The notes under the pieces were generated by a model. That model was not told the origin of the DNA. It saw only the letters and a list, made by a program, of their open reading frames with translations, and did no database searches. This document shows positions 24,613 to 36,863 of a stretch of 64,000 nt of DNA, in pieces. Every line of letters starts with the position of its first letter. The stretch's first letter is position 1. Source of the stretch: Vitis vinifera (Eukaryota; Streptophyta; Magnoliopsida; Vitales; Vitaceae). Made by a program: the position numbers and the translations under genes. The stretch lies in NCBI RefSeq assembly GCF_030704535.1, contig NC_081823.1:156501-220500 (forward strand). Reading direction: 5' to 3'.

Positions 24613-25416
24613 TCACTTTCCAGGGACAAAGTTGGTGGCATAAGCCCAAGCATTGTTGTTAACAGGGTCAGCCAAGTGATCAGCCAGGTTCTCCAATGGC
24701 CCCTTCCCAGTCACTATGGCCTGCACAAAGAACCCGAACATGGAGAACATAGCCAACCTCCCATTCTTTATCTCCTTCACCTTCAGCTCCGCAAAGGCCT
24801 CGGGGTCATCTGCCAACCCCAATGGATCAAAGCTGCCTCCCGGATACAGCGGGTCCACCACTTCTCCTAGCGGTCCACCGCCAATTCTGTACCCCTCTAC
24901 TGCACCCATCAGTATCACCTGAGATGCCCATATGGCCAAAATGCTCTGCGCATGAACCAGGTTAGGATTGCCCAGATAATCAAGTCCCCCCTCGCTGAAG
25001 ATCTGCGCCCCGGCCTTGAACCACACGGCTTCGCCAAATTTCACGCCATTGCGCGCCAGAAGCTCCGGGAACACGCAGCCGAGGGCGCCCAGCATGGCCC
25101 ATCGGCAGTGGATGACCTCAAGCTCCCTGTTCTTCGCAAAAGTCTCGGGGTCGGCCGAGAGCCCGGCGGTGTCCCACCCGTAGTCCCCGGGGAATTCACC
25201 AGTCAGGTAGGACGGCGGCTCACCCGAGAACGGGCCCAAGTACTTGACCCGGTCGGTGCCATACCAGGGGCTCCCGGAGGAGACAGGCTTGGCCCGGCCG
25301 CCAGTCTTCCGCATAGTCACCCGCCCTTCTCCTAGGAGATCGGAGGCAGAGGGGGCAAGCTTGAGGGCCTTGCCGGCTAGGGAGGGGGAGGAGAGAGCCA
25401 TTGTGGAGGCAGCCAT
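24613..25416 (-). CDS. LHCB1: chlorophyll a/b-binding protein of LHCII type 1, chloroplastic
   Basis: This intronless 267-residue frame has the full length usual for Lhcb1. Residues 1 to about 35 form the stromal transit peptide. The mature N-terminus begins near RKT (36-38), whose Thr is the state-transition phosphosite in this family. The trimerisation motif at 51-56 reads WYGTDR instead of the usual WYGPDR. Helix B carries the chlorophyll-ligating [13 protein letters not shown] (98-110), helix C lies at about 155-176, and helix A holds [14 protein letters not shown] (215-228). The protein binds chlorophylls a/b and xanthophylls in the thylakoid as the major photosystem II antenna. GC-rich codon use contrasts with the neighbours, as is common for CAB genes. 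The upstream region has a TATA-like box, a GATA/I-box and a CCA1-type site, in keeping with light and clock control. Confidence 0.97.
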   Translation of the reverse strand: MAASTMALSSPSLAGKALKLAPSASDLLGEGRVTMRKTGGRAKPVSSGSPWYGTDRVKYLGPFSGEPPSYLTGEFPGDYGWDTAGLSADPETFAKNRELEVIHCRWAMLGALGCVFPELLARNGVKFGEAVWFKAGAQIFSEGGLDYLGNPNLVHAQSILAIWASQVILMGAVEGYRIGGGPLGEVVDPLYPGGSFDPLGLADDPEAFAELKVKEIKNGRLAMFSMFGFFVQAIVTGKGPLENLADHLADPVNNNAWAYATNFVPGK

Positions 25417-25494
25417 TGGAAGTGAGAAGGGAAGGACAGATTGAAGACGAGGAGAAAGTGGGATTGTGTGGAGAGATGATGGTGTTGGGGGGCA

Positions 25495-25501
25495 TTAAAT
25501 A
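25495..25501 (-). promoter_or_regulatory. TATA-like box of LHCB1
   Basis: On the minus strand this reads TATTTAA, about 80 bp upstream of the ATG. That leaves room for a short leader of the length usual in CAB genes. Confidence 0.6.
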
Positions 25502-25522
25502 GGGTGGGAGGTGGTGGCTATT

Positions 25523-25528
25523 GTTATC
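25523..25528 (-). promoter_or_regulatory. GATA/I-box element in LHCB1 promoter
   Basis: GATAAC on the minus strand, about 22 bp upstream of the TATA-like box. GATA/I-box motifs near the TATA box are a known feature of light-regulated CAB promoters. Function here is inferred from position. Confidence 0.5.
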
Positions 25529-25587
25529 TTTGGGATATAGAGCATATCTCAATCTGTGTTCGAATTGGATATGTAGGAGTAGTATGA

Positions 25588-25595
25588 GATTTTTT
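25588..25595 (-). promoter_or_regulatory. CCA1-binding-type element in LHCB1 promoter
   Basis: AAAAATCT on the minus strand matches the AA(A/C)AATCT site bound by the clock factor CCA1 in Lhcb1 promoters. It lies about 90 bp upstream of the TATA-like box. An 8-base match could be chance, but location and gene fit. Confidence 0.5.
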
Positions 25596-25599
25596 GATG

Positions 25600-27717
25600 A
25601 GTGAGTTTTACAGTTGGATGTCTCTACTCCACCAGTCCTCCATGCATGATTTTCGCTTTCAAAGCTTCTGCACCACTCATTTCTCCTTCCGGGCTGGCTG
25701 GCACCTGCTGCCTCTTCTTCGGCTACATCTCGATGTATCATGTGAAGTCAAAATTGCGATTGATTTGACATGCATCTACTGTTGTTAATGTTTTAAAAAA
25801 ATACTTCCAAAACACTAATTTTTGAGAGTTAATATGACAACTACAATTTTTTGTTTTTATTTTATTTTATGTCATATGAAAATGCTTTAAATTTATATAT
25901 GATATAAAAGTTTTAAAAATATTAATCGAAAACATCTCAAATTTAATTTTTCCTAAATTAAAAAACTGTTCTTTGTTTAAAGACTAAAAACACAAAACTC
26001 TTTTTAAAAACAATTTTCAAATAAATCCATCCTTCAGCGAATTTAATACATCAGCAATGACGGCTGAAGACTAGGATCTTACTTAGATTAGCCTTGTCTG
26101 AATTGTTAAGCCTTAACTCAAACTAGAGCTTTCTTAGTCAATGAGTGCAGCTCCATGTGTATTGCTGAAACAATTGTCTGAATTGTATGCTTCTGCTTGG
26201 ACAAGAAATTCTTTTGAAGTACTTGCCGAGATTAGTATTCCTGTTTCATCAAATTAATGTTTCTTCAAAGAAATCGATTATCCTGAACCATTTTACATTT
26301 TACTCTTGAAACTAAGCTTCACTATCTCCAATTCCCGGCTCCCAACACCAGGCCATGGCTCCATGCTGGTATCACTGCAGCAACCAACCGAATCAACCAT
26401 GTATAACTTCCTCTGATGAGGTACCATCTCTTTCTTACAATTAAACCATACATATTCAAAACAACGAAAGACAGCTGACTCCCTCAACACCCCAGGAATC
26501 ATTGTCAAATGATAAAAGAAACAGAACTATATCTCCTAAAGATGACAGACTGGGAACAGTTAAATTGCTTGAATTTGAGTTCCAGGACCTGAACTGGCTC
26601 TCCCCGGAAAATTTGGTCCCAAAGATACCGACTTCTTTCTAATCTCACCCAGAAGATGTAAGAGAATCAGTTAGTGGATTCAGTACATGACAAACAAAAA
26701 ATTGAAGAGGATACTGCTGGGAATGAATCAGACAATCCGATTGGAACAAAAGTTAACATCTTCATTATTTTGAATTTTGTAGTCTTCAATGCCAATCATT
26801 GAGCAGGCCTATAATCATATCAGCTTTGATACCATGTGAAAACGATGACCTATCTAGGGCATCATCAACCAGAAAGGAACTTTGTCCAGCCAGGGATTCT
26901 TGGTGAAACCTTTAGCAATCATAGAGATTAAAGTGAAGGAGACTAAGGAAGAGCCATGTCCTAAATACCATATACTCTCTAAACAAGTTACGGTCAACAA
27001 TTTTGTGCTCAATAAGTAAATTGAGTCAGATAAGTTGGTAATTCGGCTGCCCAATATGATTGAAAGTTAATGATTTTATAGGTTGAAAATATATGTGAAA
27101 GAAACGAAAACAAAAAAAAAAAACAAAAAGATTTATCTGCCTCATACATTGATAGTGATAATAAAAAAATGACATTTCTGAGAAGCATGCGCATAGCCTT
27201 CCTACTGAATTATTTGGTGGGACTCATGAATGGCGAAACAGAAACATTGCAAGTGCATAGAGTTACAAAAAGAATAAGAATATAATATGTTAAAAACGGG
27301 AGGAAAAAAAAAAAAACCAATAGGAAGAAGTTGAAATCTAGTGGTTTAAAAAGAGAAGAACAAGAAAGGCTCAGCAGTCTATTAGAAGACAAGAATATCC
27401 ATTCAGTTTGTTGCTTCTTTGCAGCATTCACTCAAGGGCATCTCAGATATGCCAGTGTTACAAACATCAGATATTCTCCACTAGGCGTATGTTGAGTTTA
27501 CTTGATTGTTCCACCATATGAGCATTATTCTTATTATTCTCACAAAGCTTGGACATCAATCTGATAGATGTGGAGATAGAAAAATACCAAACAAGGGGTG
27601 ACAGAGCAAACACTTAAGATCAAGTAGTGTAGAAGGTGCATATGCATATACATACAAGTGGCTCATCCAATTTCAATAGAAAACCCATCATTGCTACACA
27701 TTGCTTGAAATCGTCTC
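25600..27717. other. intergenic between LHCB1 and MSRB
   Basis: This holds the distal LHCB1 promoter and the MSRB 3' flank. Short minus-strand frames around 26293-26508 and 26560-26680 look faintly protein-like, but I recognise no family. At about 26826-26837 the minus strand reads TGGTATCAAAGC. This resembles the tRNA-iMet primer-binding site of copia elements, but no LTR could be delimited. Otherwise the sequence is AT-rich. Confidence 0.5.
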
Positions 27718-30416
27718 TCACTTTGGTTTCAGTTTCAGGGAAGCACTGCAGATATAGCCATATTTTAGATCAAATCCAACATAAAAGAAATTTGAAAGGG
27801 GAAGAGAGCCCCACAATTGAAATATTTACCTATTGATACAGTAACGTTTCCCAGTGGGTGGTGGGCCATCATCAAAGACATGGCCAAGATGAGCATCACA
27901 AGCTGCACAAAGAACTTCCTGACGAGGCATGAAAATGATTGACAAGTCTAACTTTGACTTCACATTGTTTCCTATGGGCTGATAGTAAGATGGCCAACCA
28001 GTTCCACTGTCAAACTTAGTAGATGATCTATACAAGAGTATAATATCCAATCAGTTTTATAGAAAGTTGTTGGAGGGCTTCCCAGTACTCATGAGAAGTC
28101 CAATAGAAGTAGAACACTTACTCAAATAGTGGTGTATCACAACAGATGCAATGGTAAGCTCCAGGGGTTTTGGTGTTCCAATACTCCCTGAAAAAAGGAA
28201 GGAAACTAATATGAAATGAAATAGATCCATGAAATGACAAAAGTTACAGATCCATAATTATTTCTAGGTTCAGATTCTCAGTTTATTTAGCATAATCACA
28301 TTCAAAGCTCTTCTAATCTGCACATAATTTTATGTGGCATCGGTATGGCAGAAACCAAACCACATGAGGCACAGATGCCCTCTTGATGCATTAGCAAGCC
28401 CACAAATGCATCAGGATAGACCTCTCTTGTACTTGTTCCCCTCATATTTCAGTAGTTCTATATGTTCCCAATTGGAATCAAATTATTCAATGATCATGTC
28501 ATGTGATATTTTTCAGATATATCTTGCAAGTTTCAACAAATGGGGAAAAATAAAAAAGAAAAGAAGAAGAAAAATTGTTGTGTGAACAACATTTGAGCCT
28601 ACAGAATGTCAGAGATCCATATAGCCATACCCTGTGAAAGCCCTCTCAGTTCCCTTTTGTCTAGTAATGTAGAATTGTTCTCCTGTGAGGCGTTTCTTCC
28701 ATTCTTCATCACTAATAGAAGTATAATCTACTTTGCCCGGCTCTGCATGATACAGAAAAAGTTATACCCTTTTTTTTTACTTGGCCTAAGTTCAAAGTTT
28801 GAAGAAGAACTACCTAAAAGCAAGGTAGACACACACCCAACAAAAACTTGGTGGGAAGAAATTCTCTTTTCTTTCATTATATCCTTTCAAACTATCCATC
28901 TATCTATATATATGTGTTTGTGGGTGTGCACCATATGTATTGTGTATGTTACATGTATGTTCCTGATAGCAAGTAGAATGCCCACATGGTAGCATCTAAG
29001 AGGACCAAACTTTGGGGTACAGAGGAACTGTATTCAATTCTAGTATATTTTGCATGCAGGTATTGTTGCAATATATGTGTTGTCATAAAAAAGAACATAA
29101 AAATTATTTTCTTTGAATAATATTTCTTTGTTTCAAATTGAACAAGATAATATATATAGAAAACCACTTTTCTTTTTAAGTAAGGAATTGTTATTTAGAG
29201 ATTCAATGAGATAAAAAAGTGTAAAATTTTAATAAAAATAAAGAAAAGATTCACAAGTTTCATCCAAATTCCTTTATATAAAATTTCAATTCAGCGAGTT
29301 TATTTTGCCCATGCTGCCTATACTAGGAAATAAGGTCCATGTGCCTGGTGTCATACTTTTTCATCCCGAAACCCCCGAACCATTGCCCTAAATAACCTAA
29401 CCCAAGCCACATTTCCCTTTAAACTCTACACTAGCAATCCAAGGTTTCTTCCCCTCAATTCTGCGAAGGACTCCCACAGTCCCACTCCAGTAAACTATTT
29501 AAGTAGCAACCTTTCTTGCTAGAAACCCAACCAATACTACTATGGGAATTTCCACAACTTGGAGAACTCAATAAAAGTGGTTACTTCATCATTAAACCGG
29601 TATAAATACTGCCTTTAAATTCTAGCATATAAACATGAGTCAAGACACAATCACAAAATTTTGAATGACCATTCAGTTGGGAAAATGGAATAAAGCCAAG
29701 AGTGTGGCCAAACAAGATCTTATATTGTACTCCAAAATTTTTGTAGGATAGATTGTTGCAGCACAAATATTTGAATGATTTCCTGTTTCTCTCAAAACGA
29801 TTAGTTGCACCGATGGGTCGATATCGAATTTCCAGACTTCCAAAAATTCAAATTCTGCAATTTTCCCCATTTACAAAACCTACTTCCGGTTGAATAAACT
29901 GACAATTTCAGCATAAAATTTCATTCAAACGACAGTGGACACACACTAGATAAGATATGGCATATCCCAGAAAAAACTCATGAACACAATCTAAAATTAT
30001 TATCTCTCTTTAACTCACCAGTATCAATTTTTCCACAGAAACAGCAGAACATAAATAGAACCTATGATTCTTACAACAGAAAACATGGTAAAGGAAGGAA
30101 TCCACGGCAGCATGAATACACAAAAATCAAACAAAGGATCACCTATGAGTGTGTAACTGTCATAAAGGATAAAATTAACAATCCGGTTCACGAAAAAGAG
30201 GGGAAAAGTGAGGGATAACAGACCTTGGATGCTGTCTGGTTTCTGAGAAGAAGAAGCAGAAGAACCCATTACACGAGTTGAGAATTTCTGCCTTACGGGT
30301 TTTCTTAGAGCTCCAGAGAAAGACACAAACTGAGGTTTGGAGCCAAAAACAAATTGGGTTTTCGAAGAAACGTGTTGTGTTGGGAAGCTCAAATTTCCCA
30401 GACTACGAGAAGCCAT
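27718..30416 (-). CDS. MSRB: peptide methionine-R-sulfoxide reductase B, plastid-targeted
   Basis: Five minus-strand exons join in phase: 30416-30224, 28742-28631, 28187-28122, 28027-27830 and 27745-27718 (stop). They encode 198 residues. The first ~60 are Ser/Thr/Lys-rich with no acidic residues until D61, as in a chloroplast transit peptide. The MsrB domain follows. Zinc ligands are at C115xxC118 and C164xxC167, the GTGWPSYY loop is at 132-139, the [10 protein letters not shown] strand at 170-179, and the catalytic Cys187 lies in the RYCINS motif. The enzyme reduces methionine-R-sulfoxide in oxidised proteins, drawing electrons from thioredoxin or glutaredoxin. Plastid forms protect the photosynthetic apparatus. 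Length and C-terminus (LKLKPK) fit the MSRB2-like plant clade. It is divergent from the ribokinase gene, with 767 bp between start codons. Confidence 0.95.
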
Positions 30417-31124
30417 TGCTGACACCAAAACTACCTCAAATATGTGTTTGACTTTTTGCCGTATAAGAATATAAGCTTTTTTTATTTATTTATTTATTTT
30501 AATTGTTTTTGGTTCTGTTAAATAATTTAAAGGTATTATTAGAAGTGATTAAATTATTTTTTTAAAGATTCAAACAATTATGGGCATTTCCTCAAATTTC
30601 ACAATGTCTTTGGTGCTGATTTAAAAAAAAAAAAAGACTATGATATCAATTTATTAACATATTTTAGGAGATTAAGGTGTAAATGATATCATTTACGATA
30701 AGGTAATAATAGGATATGGATAAGAAGCAATGGAATTCTATCCTATCGGCTATCACTTCAATACCTTTTTTTCTTATTTCTATTTTATTATACCATCACT
30801 GAAGAGGTACTAATTTTTATATTGGCCATATTCTGCTTGATAAAACATATATTCCCATTAAAGATACAAGTTTTTATTTTCTTTAATTTCAAGAGAGGTC
30901 CAATCTTAGCCACGTAGACAATGTCCTACCCTCTTATGAATTATGATGATGCCCATGGTTCCCAGAGTGGGGCCCAGCTACGGGAGGCCCACAAATTCAA
31001 AGCGTGTTAGACACGCGCTACAAGAAAGTTGTCATTTTAAAGGTGCTGCAAGCCTACAAATTGAAATTCTCCAATGTTTTTCTGGTTTCCAACAGAGTCA
31101 AAACGGCAAGGGAGAAGAGAGACG

Positions 31125-31160
<36 letters not shown>

Positions 31161-31183
31161 CAAAAACTAAAAAGATAAAAGCA
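30417..31183. promoter_or_regulatory. shared upstream region of divergent MSRB and ribokinase genes
   Basis: These 767 bp separate the two start codons. The MSRB-proximal half is very AT-rich (30470-30660). The ribokinase-proximal part holds the 5' leader with a (GA)n tract just before the ATG. No clear TATA box could be assigned to either side with confidence. The compact head-to-head arrangement suggests a possible bidirectional promoter. Confidence 0.5.
31131..31157. repeat. (GA)n microsatellite in ribokinase 5' leader
   Basis: About 13 GA units, ending 26 bp upstream of the ribokinase ATG, within the presumed 5' UTR. GA/CT repeats in leaders are common in plants and can bind GAGA-type factors. 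Such tracts are often length-variable. Confidence 0.9.
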
Positions 31184-34100
31184 ATGGCACTTTCATCCTC
31201 AAAGCACTGGCCCTTCTCACCAACCCAAGACAGTCTCAACGGAAGCCTCAGAACAACCCCAGTTCAACTTCACTTGATCAGAAACCCGTCTCCATCACAA
31301 TCAAGATCTCCCTTTCCATCCTTGTCTCTTAATGCTTCCAAGGCCCCGTCCCCACAAACCCAGGTCACCGGTCCGCCTCTGGTGGTTGTGGGATCAGCCA
31401 ATGCCGACATCTATGTGGAGATTGATAGGCTTCCAAAGGAGGGCGAGACAGTCTCAGCCAAGCATGGCCAGACTCTGGCCGGTGGGAAAGGGGCTAACCA
31501 GGCTGCTTGTGGTGGGAAGCTATCATACCCCACATACTTTGTGGGGCAGGTGGGTGAGGATGCTCATGGGAAGTTGATTTCTGAGGCACTTAAGGATGGT
31601 GGGGTTTGTCTCGATCATCTCAGCACTGTATCTGCTGCGCCCACTGGCCATGCTGTGGTGATGCTTCAGTCCGATGGCCAGAACTCCATTATCATTGTTG
31701 GGGGTGCCAATATGTCTTTTTGGCCTGACACTCTCTCTGATGAGGATTTGAAGATTGTGAGGAATGCCGGGATTGTATTGCTTCAGAGGGAAATTCCTGA
31801 TTTCGTCAACATTCAGGTTGCAAAGGTGAGGCCATTAGAGAAATTTTGAATTACTCTTTTTGGATTTATCCTCGTTTAGGTATGTTAAATTTTGTGGAAG
31901 ATTTTCAAGGAAGACATTTTTTTTTTCTGAAATATAATCATTCTTTCCTAGTTTACTTTATGCAATAGAGATTCTGTTTGAAATGTAAGAAAGCGAGTTC
32001 ATTACTAAGTTTGCTCCACTGTTAAGACTGGAAGATGATGAGACTTCTAGGGAATTGGGTTCAATAGGAGTTTATACTATGGGGAATTTGTAAGAAGTTT
32101 GGATCAATTTAAGTTTACATTTTTAGTGTTTCATAAGGAATTTGGATCAGTCTGTGTTTACATTATGAGACATGTGTAAAAGACTTGGATCAAAGTGAAT
32201 AAAAGGGAAGGGTTTGCAAATAATTTGTGTGAAATGGAGTTTACACCCTGGGGTATTTGCAAAGAATTTAAGTTTATTTTATGGGGGCTCCAAGAAATTT
32301 TGATCAATTTCAGTTTTTGTTATGGGGATTGGGGCAAAGAATTTGGATCAATTTGAGTTTATACTATGGGGTTGCAAAGGATTTGGTTAAATTACGATTT
32401 ATGCTATGGGGGATTTCCCAATCAATTTGTTTCTATGTTATTTTTTTTTATGAGACTATTTGTTTATATGTTATTGGGGCTTGCAAAGAAATTGGATCAA
32501 TTTGAGGTTATTTTATGGGTGCCCACAATGGAATTTGGATCAACTTGAGTTTATGTTTACAAGGTTTGCAAGGAATTTGAAACAATTTTGGTTTATATTA
32601 TGGGGATTTTAGTGAACTATCTCTCTGGGCATTGGAGAATTGCAATTTTGATTTGAGGAGAGAAACTGATTGATGATATCAAATTAATTATAATATTTCT
32701 ATTATTTTGTCAATCAGAATATGCTGCAAAGATGGAAGGTAGTAAAATTATGAGGGAGATATCATATTAAAGGATTCCATCATTTTAATATGTGACTGTT
32801 TACAGGGGTATTAAGATGGATTGAATTGAAGAGGAACTGAGTTTTCCGAAATAACATTGATGGGGAAGATAGATTGATGTACCTGAAACTCCATACAAAA
32901 TGCAAGAGAAATATGGTGATAGGAAGATGTCAAAAAATGAAAGTTTAGAGAAATGAGATTCATTAAACTCACTCAATCCATTATTTCATTGTTCTTGACT
33001 GGTGTTTTTTCATATAGTTACATATTCAAACCCTCTAAAAAGCTAAAGCAATATAAGTTAAAACAAAAACTCTACTGTTATTGATAAAAAGCATCGGTAA
33101 TTAACAATTGCCTCTCAAAATATAACTCATAAATTATTATCATAATAGGTAGCTGGTTGCAGAACTGCATATTGCAGATTGAAGGCTCTGTTTATTTCTT
33201 GATATTTTCATATATTTATCTTTAAGTTTTGGTATTTTCTAAATACTGCACTGACTAGTCTGATTTACCATTATATCGCTAATTTTCCCCACCTTGATTA
33301 ATGATTGGGCTATATGATCTGTTCAAAAGGCAAGCAGACGAAATGTTAATTCCTTGGATTCATAGCATGATTTTTAGACATTAAGAATTAGCAAGTTGAG
33401 AAACAATTTATCTGAAGTTAAACATGTCATGTTATGCACATGATTAATGGAAATGGAATTTATATACGGTTTACTTCAGTTCACGCTGTGAATAGTTTTG
33501 AGTATTCTGAAAGGGCTTTGAAAATAGTTGATATTAAAGAGGAGAGGAAAATAGCCTTATTCATCAGAAGTTCCTTTTGATAGTTCTTAATTAGGTTATA
33601 TGTTACATGCATATTTCAGATGCTTCATTGTCATAGGACATTTGAACTAACTCAAATACGTCATTCTATCCCTAGGCTTAGAAGGAAAAAAAAATCTAAT
33701 ACTACAAGAATAGTATCTCCATCCTAAGGTTTGAGCTCAAATGAATGGAGCATCTAGATATTGATCAACATACAATATGCATGCCCAAGACCATGACATA
33801 AACTGGGAATTTTAAAAATACATAGGCATGTTTTGTTATGCATGGAAGGTGATTTCAATGTCATAGGGCTTCTGCAACAAAAGTGAGTAGGATTGGTTCA
33901 AGGATGAGAATCTTTCCTTCAATCAAGTTTCATTTTGAGGCTGTGAATTTGATAGGTTTTACGGAGGTGTTCCTTAATGCTAGAAAGACTGTCATTCATG
34001 GGCAGTTGATCACACCGCGATCACTTGGAATGTTGTGGCAAGTCATGCCAGTCCCTTCTAATTTTTGAATTATGTTCTTTAAGTGGAGAGGGATTCTTCC

Positions 34101-36863
34101 AAGTTTGAAAGAAACCCAAGATTTTTATTTTGTAAAAAAACTGAAAGTATGAAATAGAGGTTAAGCTGTGAAATTCTAATTAGGAATTTCCTGAGGAGAA
34201 AGAGTACTAGCAGAAGTAACTATAGAGGTGGATGCTAAGGCAGGTGCACTCTTTATCTGATGTGGAGCTGGATCCTAGATATGACCTTATTATAACAGAT
34301 AAATAGCAAAAGAAATTGAGAATATGATTAAAGAAAATGACAGAGTTAGACCTTTTTTATTTTTATTTGAGTGAGAGAGGTTGTGGGAAAGGAGAAAAAG
34401 AAATCATTTCTTCAACCTTTATGTAACAGCAAGGATGATGATTGATATGTTAGTTAAGTTAGAGGAGGTTATGATTCCTCATACAGATGAGGATTTAATG
34501 TAAATGGAGCTCTTCATTTGGATCCAGAGTTATACTTGGAGCAGTTTTATAATGTTGCAGTGGGATAGAGCTAACCAATGATGGAGTTTTTGCTCATTTC
34601 TGAGATGGACGTGTAAAATGCCCAAGAAAGATCAAGTGCTACTTTCTTAACTCAGATACAGCCACAGGTGGCAAGAGGGTAAAGCAGTCATTGTAATGGA
34701 AATTTAAGCTTTTATGACAGTCTGCTTCTCCTCTTTTTTGTTCCTTTGATTTGAAGTTTCTCTGTTTTTATTTGTATTCTTTTTCCTTCCACTTTTTCCT
34801 TTGGAGGTCAGTGGGTAGCCTGTGGAATGAAGTTCAAAGTGGCTTTGGAAAGGGGCAGAATTCTTGTTGATTGATATCTCTTATGTAAACACAGAAGGAG
34901 TTGGCTGACTACATACATCCTTAGCACCTGCTTGATGGTTCAGAGCCTGTTGGCCCTGCTATTATCCATCTTCATATATTACCTATTAAATATATATCCA
35001 TCTTCATATATCTTGGATGTTGCCTTTTCTGTTAAGAAGTCTTTGACTAGCTATCAAATCAATGTTGTGGGGGAGGATACACAAAGTTTGAAAGTTCAGT
35101 ACAAGTCTTTTTTGATGCATTTGGAAGTAAATTTTGTTGGAGCACTCAGTGTTAAAGTTGAATACATTGCTCAAGAAGAGAGTTTGTCTCTTTGATATTT
35201 CATTGATAGATTGGAGTTGGCCTAGGCTTGTCATCATTGACTTATTTTGGGATCCTCTTATTCATATTTTGCCTTTTCAGATGTCTGGGTATACTGCCTA
35301 CATCCTAGTAGTCATCCTTTACTCCTCTACCTGTAAAAATGCTTTAGCTTCATACAACCTAACTTTTAATAACTATGATTTCTACCTTGGTCAAATTGTT
35401 AGTTAAATTTTCCTCTTTACTTTAATCTTATCCTTTTGACTTTTACTAAGACCCTTCAAGTTTTTAATGCAATTAAAACAATCTAAGTCTTTACTCTTCT
35501 TCCCCTGTCAACATCTTGAATTACATGAAAATTGTGTCTGTGCATGCCTTTACCACATTTCCTGTGTTATAATTTTCTGTTTAACACGGTTGTTGACCAG
35601 AATTGTTGCATTCCTTCTGAAAATGCATAACAAGCAATGCTTTGCTTCTTCACTTTGTGAGTGTACATATGCATTTCCTTTTCTAAAATAAACACAAAAT
35701 ACTCTGTTCTCTATGTTGTGAAACTGTAGATTCTGATGAACCTCTAATGTTATGATCTGCTTCTGATGATAAAATCCCCGGAGTTTGCTTTCTTTTACAA
35801 TGCAGTTTTCATTTTTGGCAATTTTTTGTGTTGACTGTAAGGCAAGATTTTTGTAAATTTCATTGCTGATTATCTTCAGGCTGCAAGGGATGCTGGTGTT
35901 CCAGTCATTTTGGATGCAGGAGGGATGGATGCACCAATCCCAGTAGAATTACTGAATGTTGTTGATATTCTAAGCCCAAATGAAAGTGAACTTGCACGAC
36001 TAACCAGAATGCCAACTGAAAGTTTTGAACAGATTAGCCAAGCTGTGGCAAAATGTCATGAAATGGTGAGTTCTTATACATCCTAACAATCTTGATTCTT
36101 CCAAGGCTGTATGCCTTAACCCGAGTTTGTATTATTATATAATGGTTCTTTTGGGCTACTTGTGGACGTTCTATGGAAATTCTATTGTCGTTGTGCTTTG
36201 TACACCTGGTGTTTGTGTATACTTATGATGAATTGATGATCATGGATTGAATGAGGATGGGAGCTGCTACAAAAAATGCCAGTCTTAATCCAATTGACAG
36301 CTAAAATTTTAATAGCATATAGTGATAAAAACGACCATATGTTGCTCTGCTTTTCTTTGATGGCCTCTGTTGGGATGATGGATTTGTTGTTTCTTACCTT
36401 CTAATGCTATGTGAACAAAAGCTGACAATTATTGCTGCTAAACATCACATGTTGGTTATCACAGATCTCCTATTTTTATATATTTTAGGGTGTTAAAGAA
36501 GTCCTGGTGAAACTGGGGGAGAAGGGGTCAGCTTTGTTTGTAAAAGGGGAAGAACCAATTAGACAACCAATCATATATGCTGCAAAAGTTCTCGATACCA
36601 CCGGAGCAGGCGATACCTTTACTGCTGCATTTGCTGTGGCTTTTGTGGAGGGCAGGTCTAAAAAGGAATGCTTGAGGTTTGCTGGTAAGATTAACTGTGT
36701 CCTTTCCCAGTTTTCTCCATGTACACATCCCATATAACTAAGTTTCTCACAATTGCTTGCCATTTGTACAGCTGCTGCAGCTTCTCTCTGTGTTCAAGTG
36801 AAGGGGGCCATTCCAAGCATGCCTGACAGACGGTCAGTTTTGGATCTTCTACAGACCTGTTGA
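31184..36863 (+). CDS. RBSK: ribokinase, organelle-targeted (PfkB family)
   Basis: Four exons join in phase: 31184-31825, 35880-36065, 36489-36684 and 36772-36863 (TGA). They give 371 residues. Residues 1-62 are Ser/Pro-rich and basic, as in a plastid transit peptide. The PfkB sugar-kinase fold starts at PLVVVGSANADI (65-76). The substrate-binding GGKGANQAA is at 100-108 and the PfkB signature DTTGAGDTF at 312-320, with catalytic Asp318. NPNESE-like sequence (SPNESELARL) lies in exon 2. The enzyme phosphorylates D-ribose to ribose-5-phosphate with ATP and potassium, recycling ribose from nucleoside breakdown. The start is the first ATG after the (GA)n leader, and no downstream Met leaves a transit peptide. 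Intron 1 is 4.05 kb and contains degenerate minisatellite sequence. It is known as a single-copy gene in Arabidopsis, by recall. Confidence 0.95.
32050..32620 (+). repeat. degenerate minisatellite in ribokinase intron 1
   Basis: A unit of roughly 35-60 bp with the core 'tttggatcaatttgagttta' and 'tatggggntttgcaaagaa' recurs about ten times, with substitutions and indels. Copies of 'ttggatca' lie near 32099, 32144, 32179, 32344, 32492 and 32536. It is all intronic and no open frame is conserved through it. Confidence 0.8.

Noticed and set aside
25220..25741. 173-aa minus-strand frame overlapping the LHCB1 start and promoter
   Set aside because: It is out of frame with LHCB1, uses its GC-rich codons in shadow and shows no independent homology.
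33836..34700. Possible LINE endonuclease remnant in ribokinase intron 1 (GDFNVIG-like words near 33850)
   Set aside because: Only one short motif is convincing. The surrounding frames could not be followed, so no element is called.
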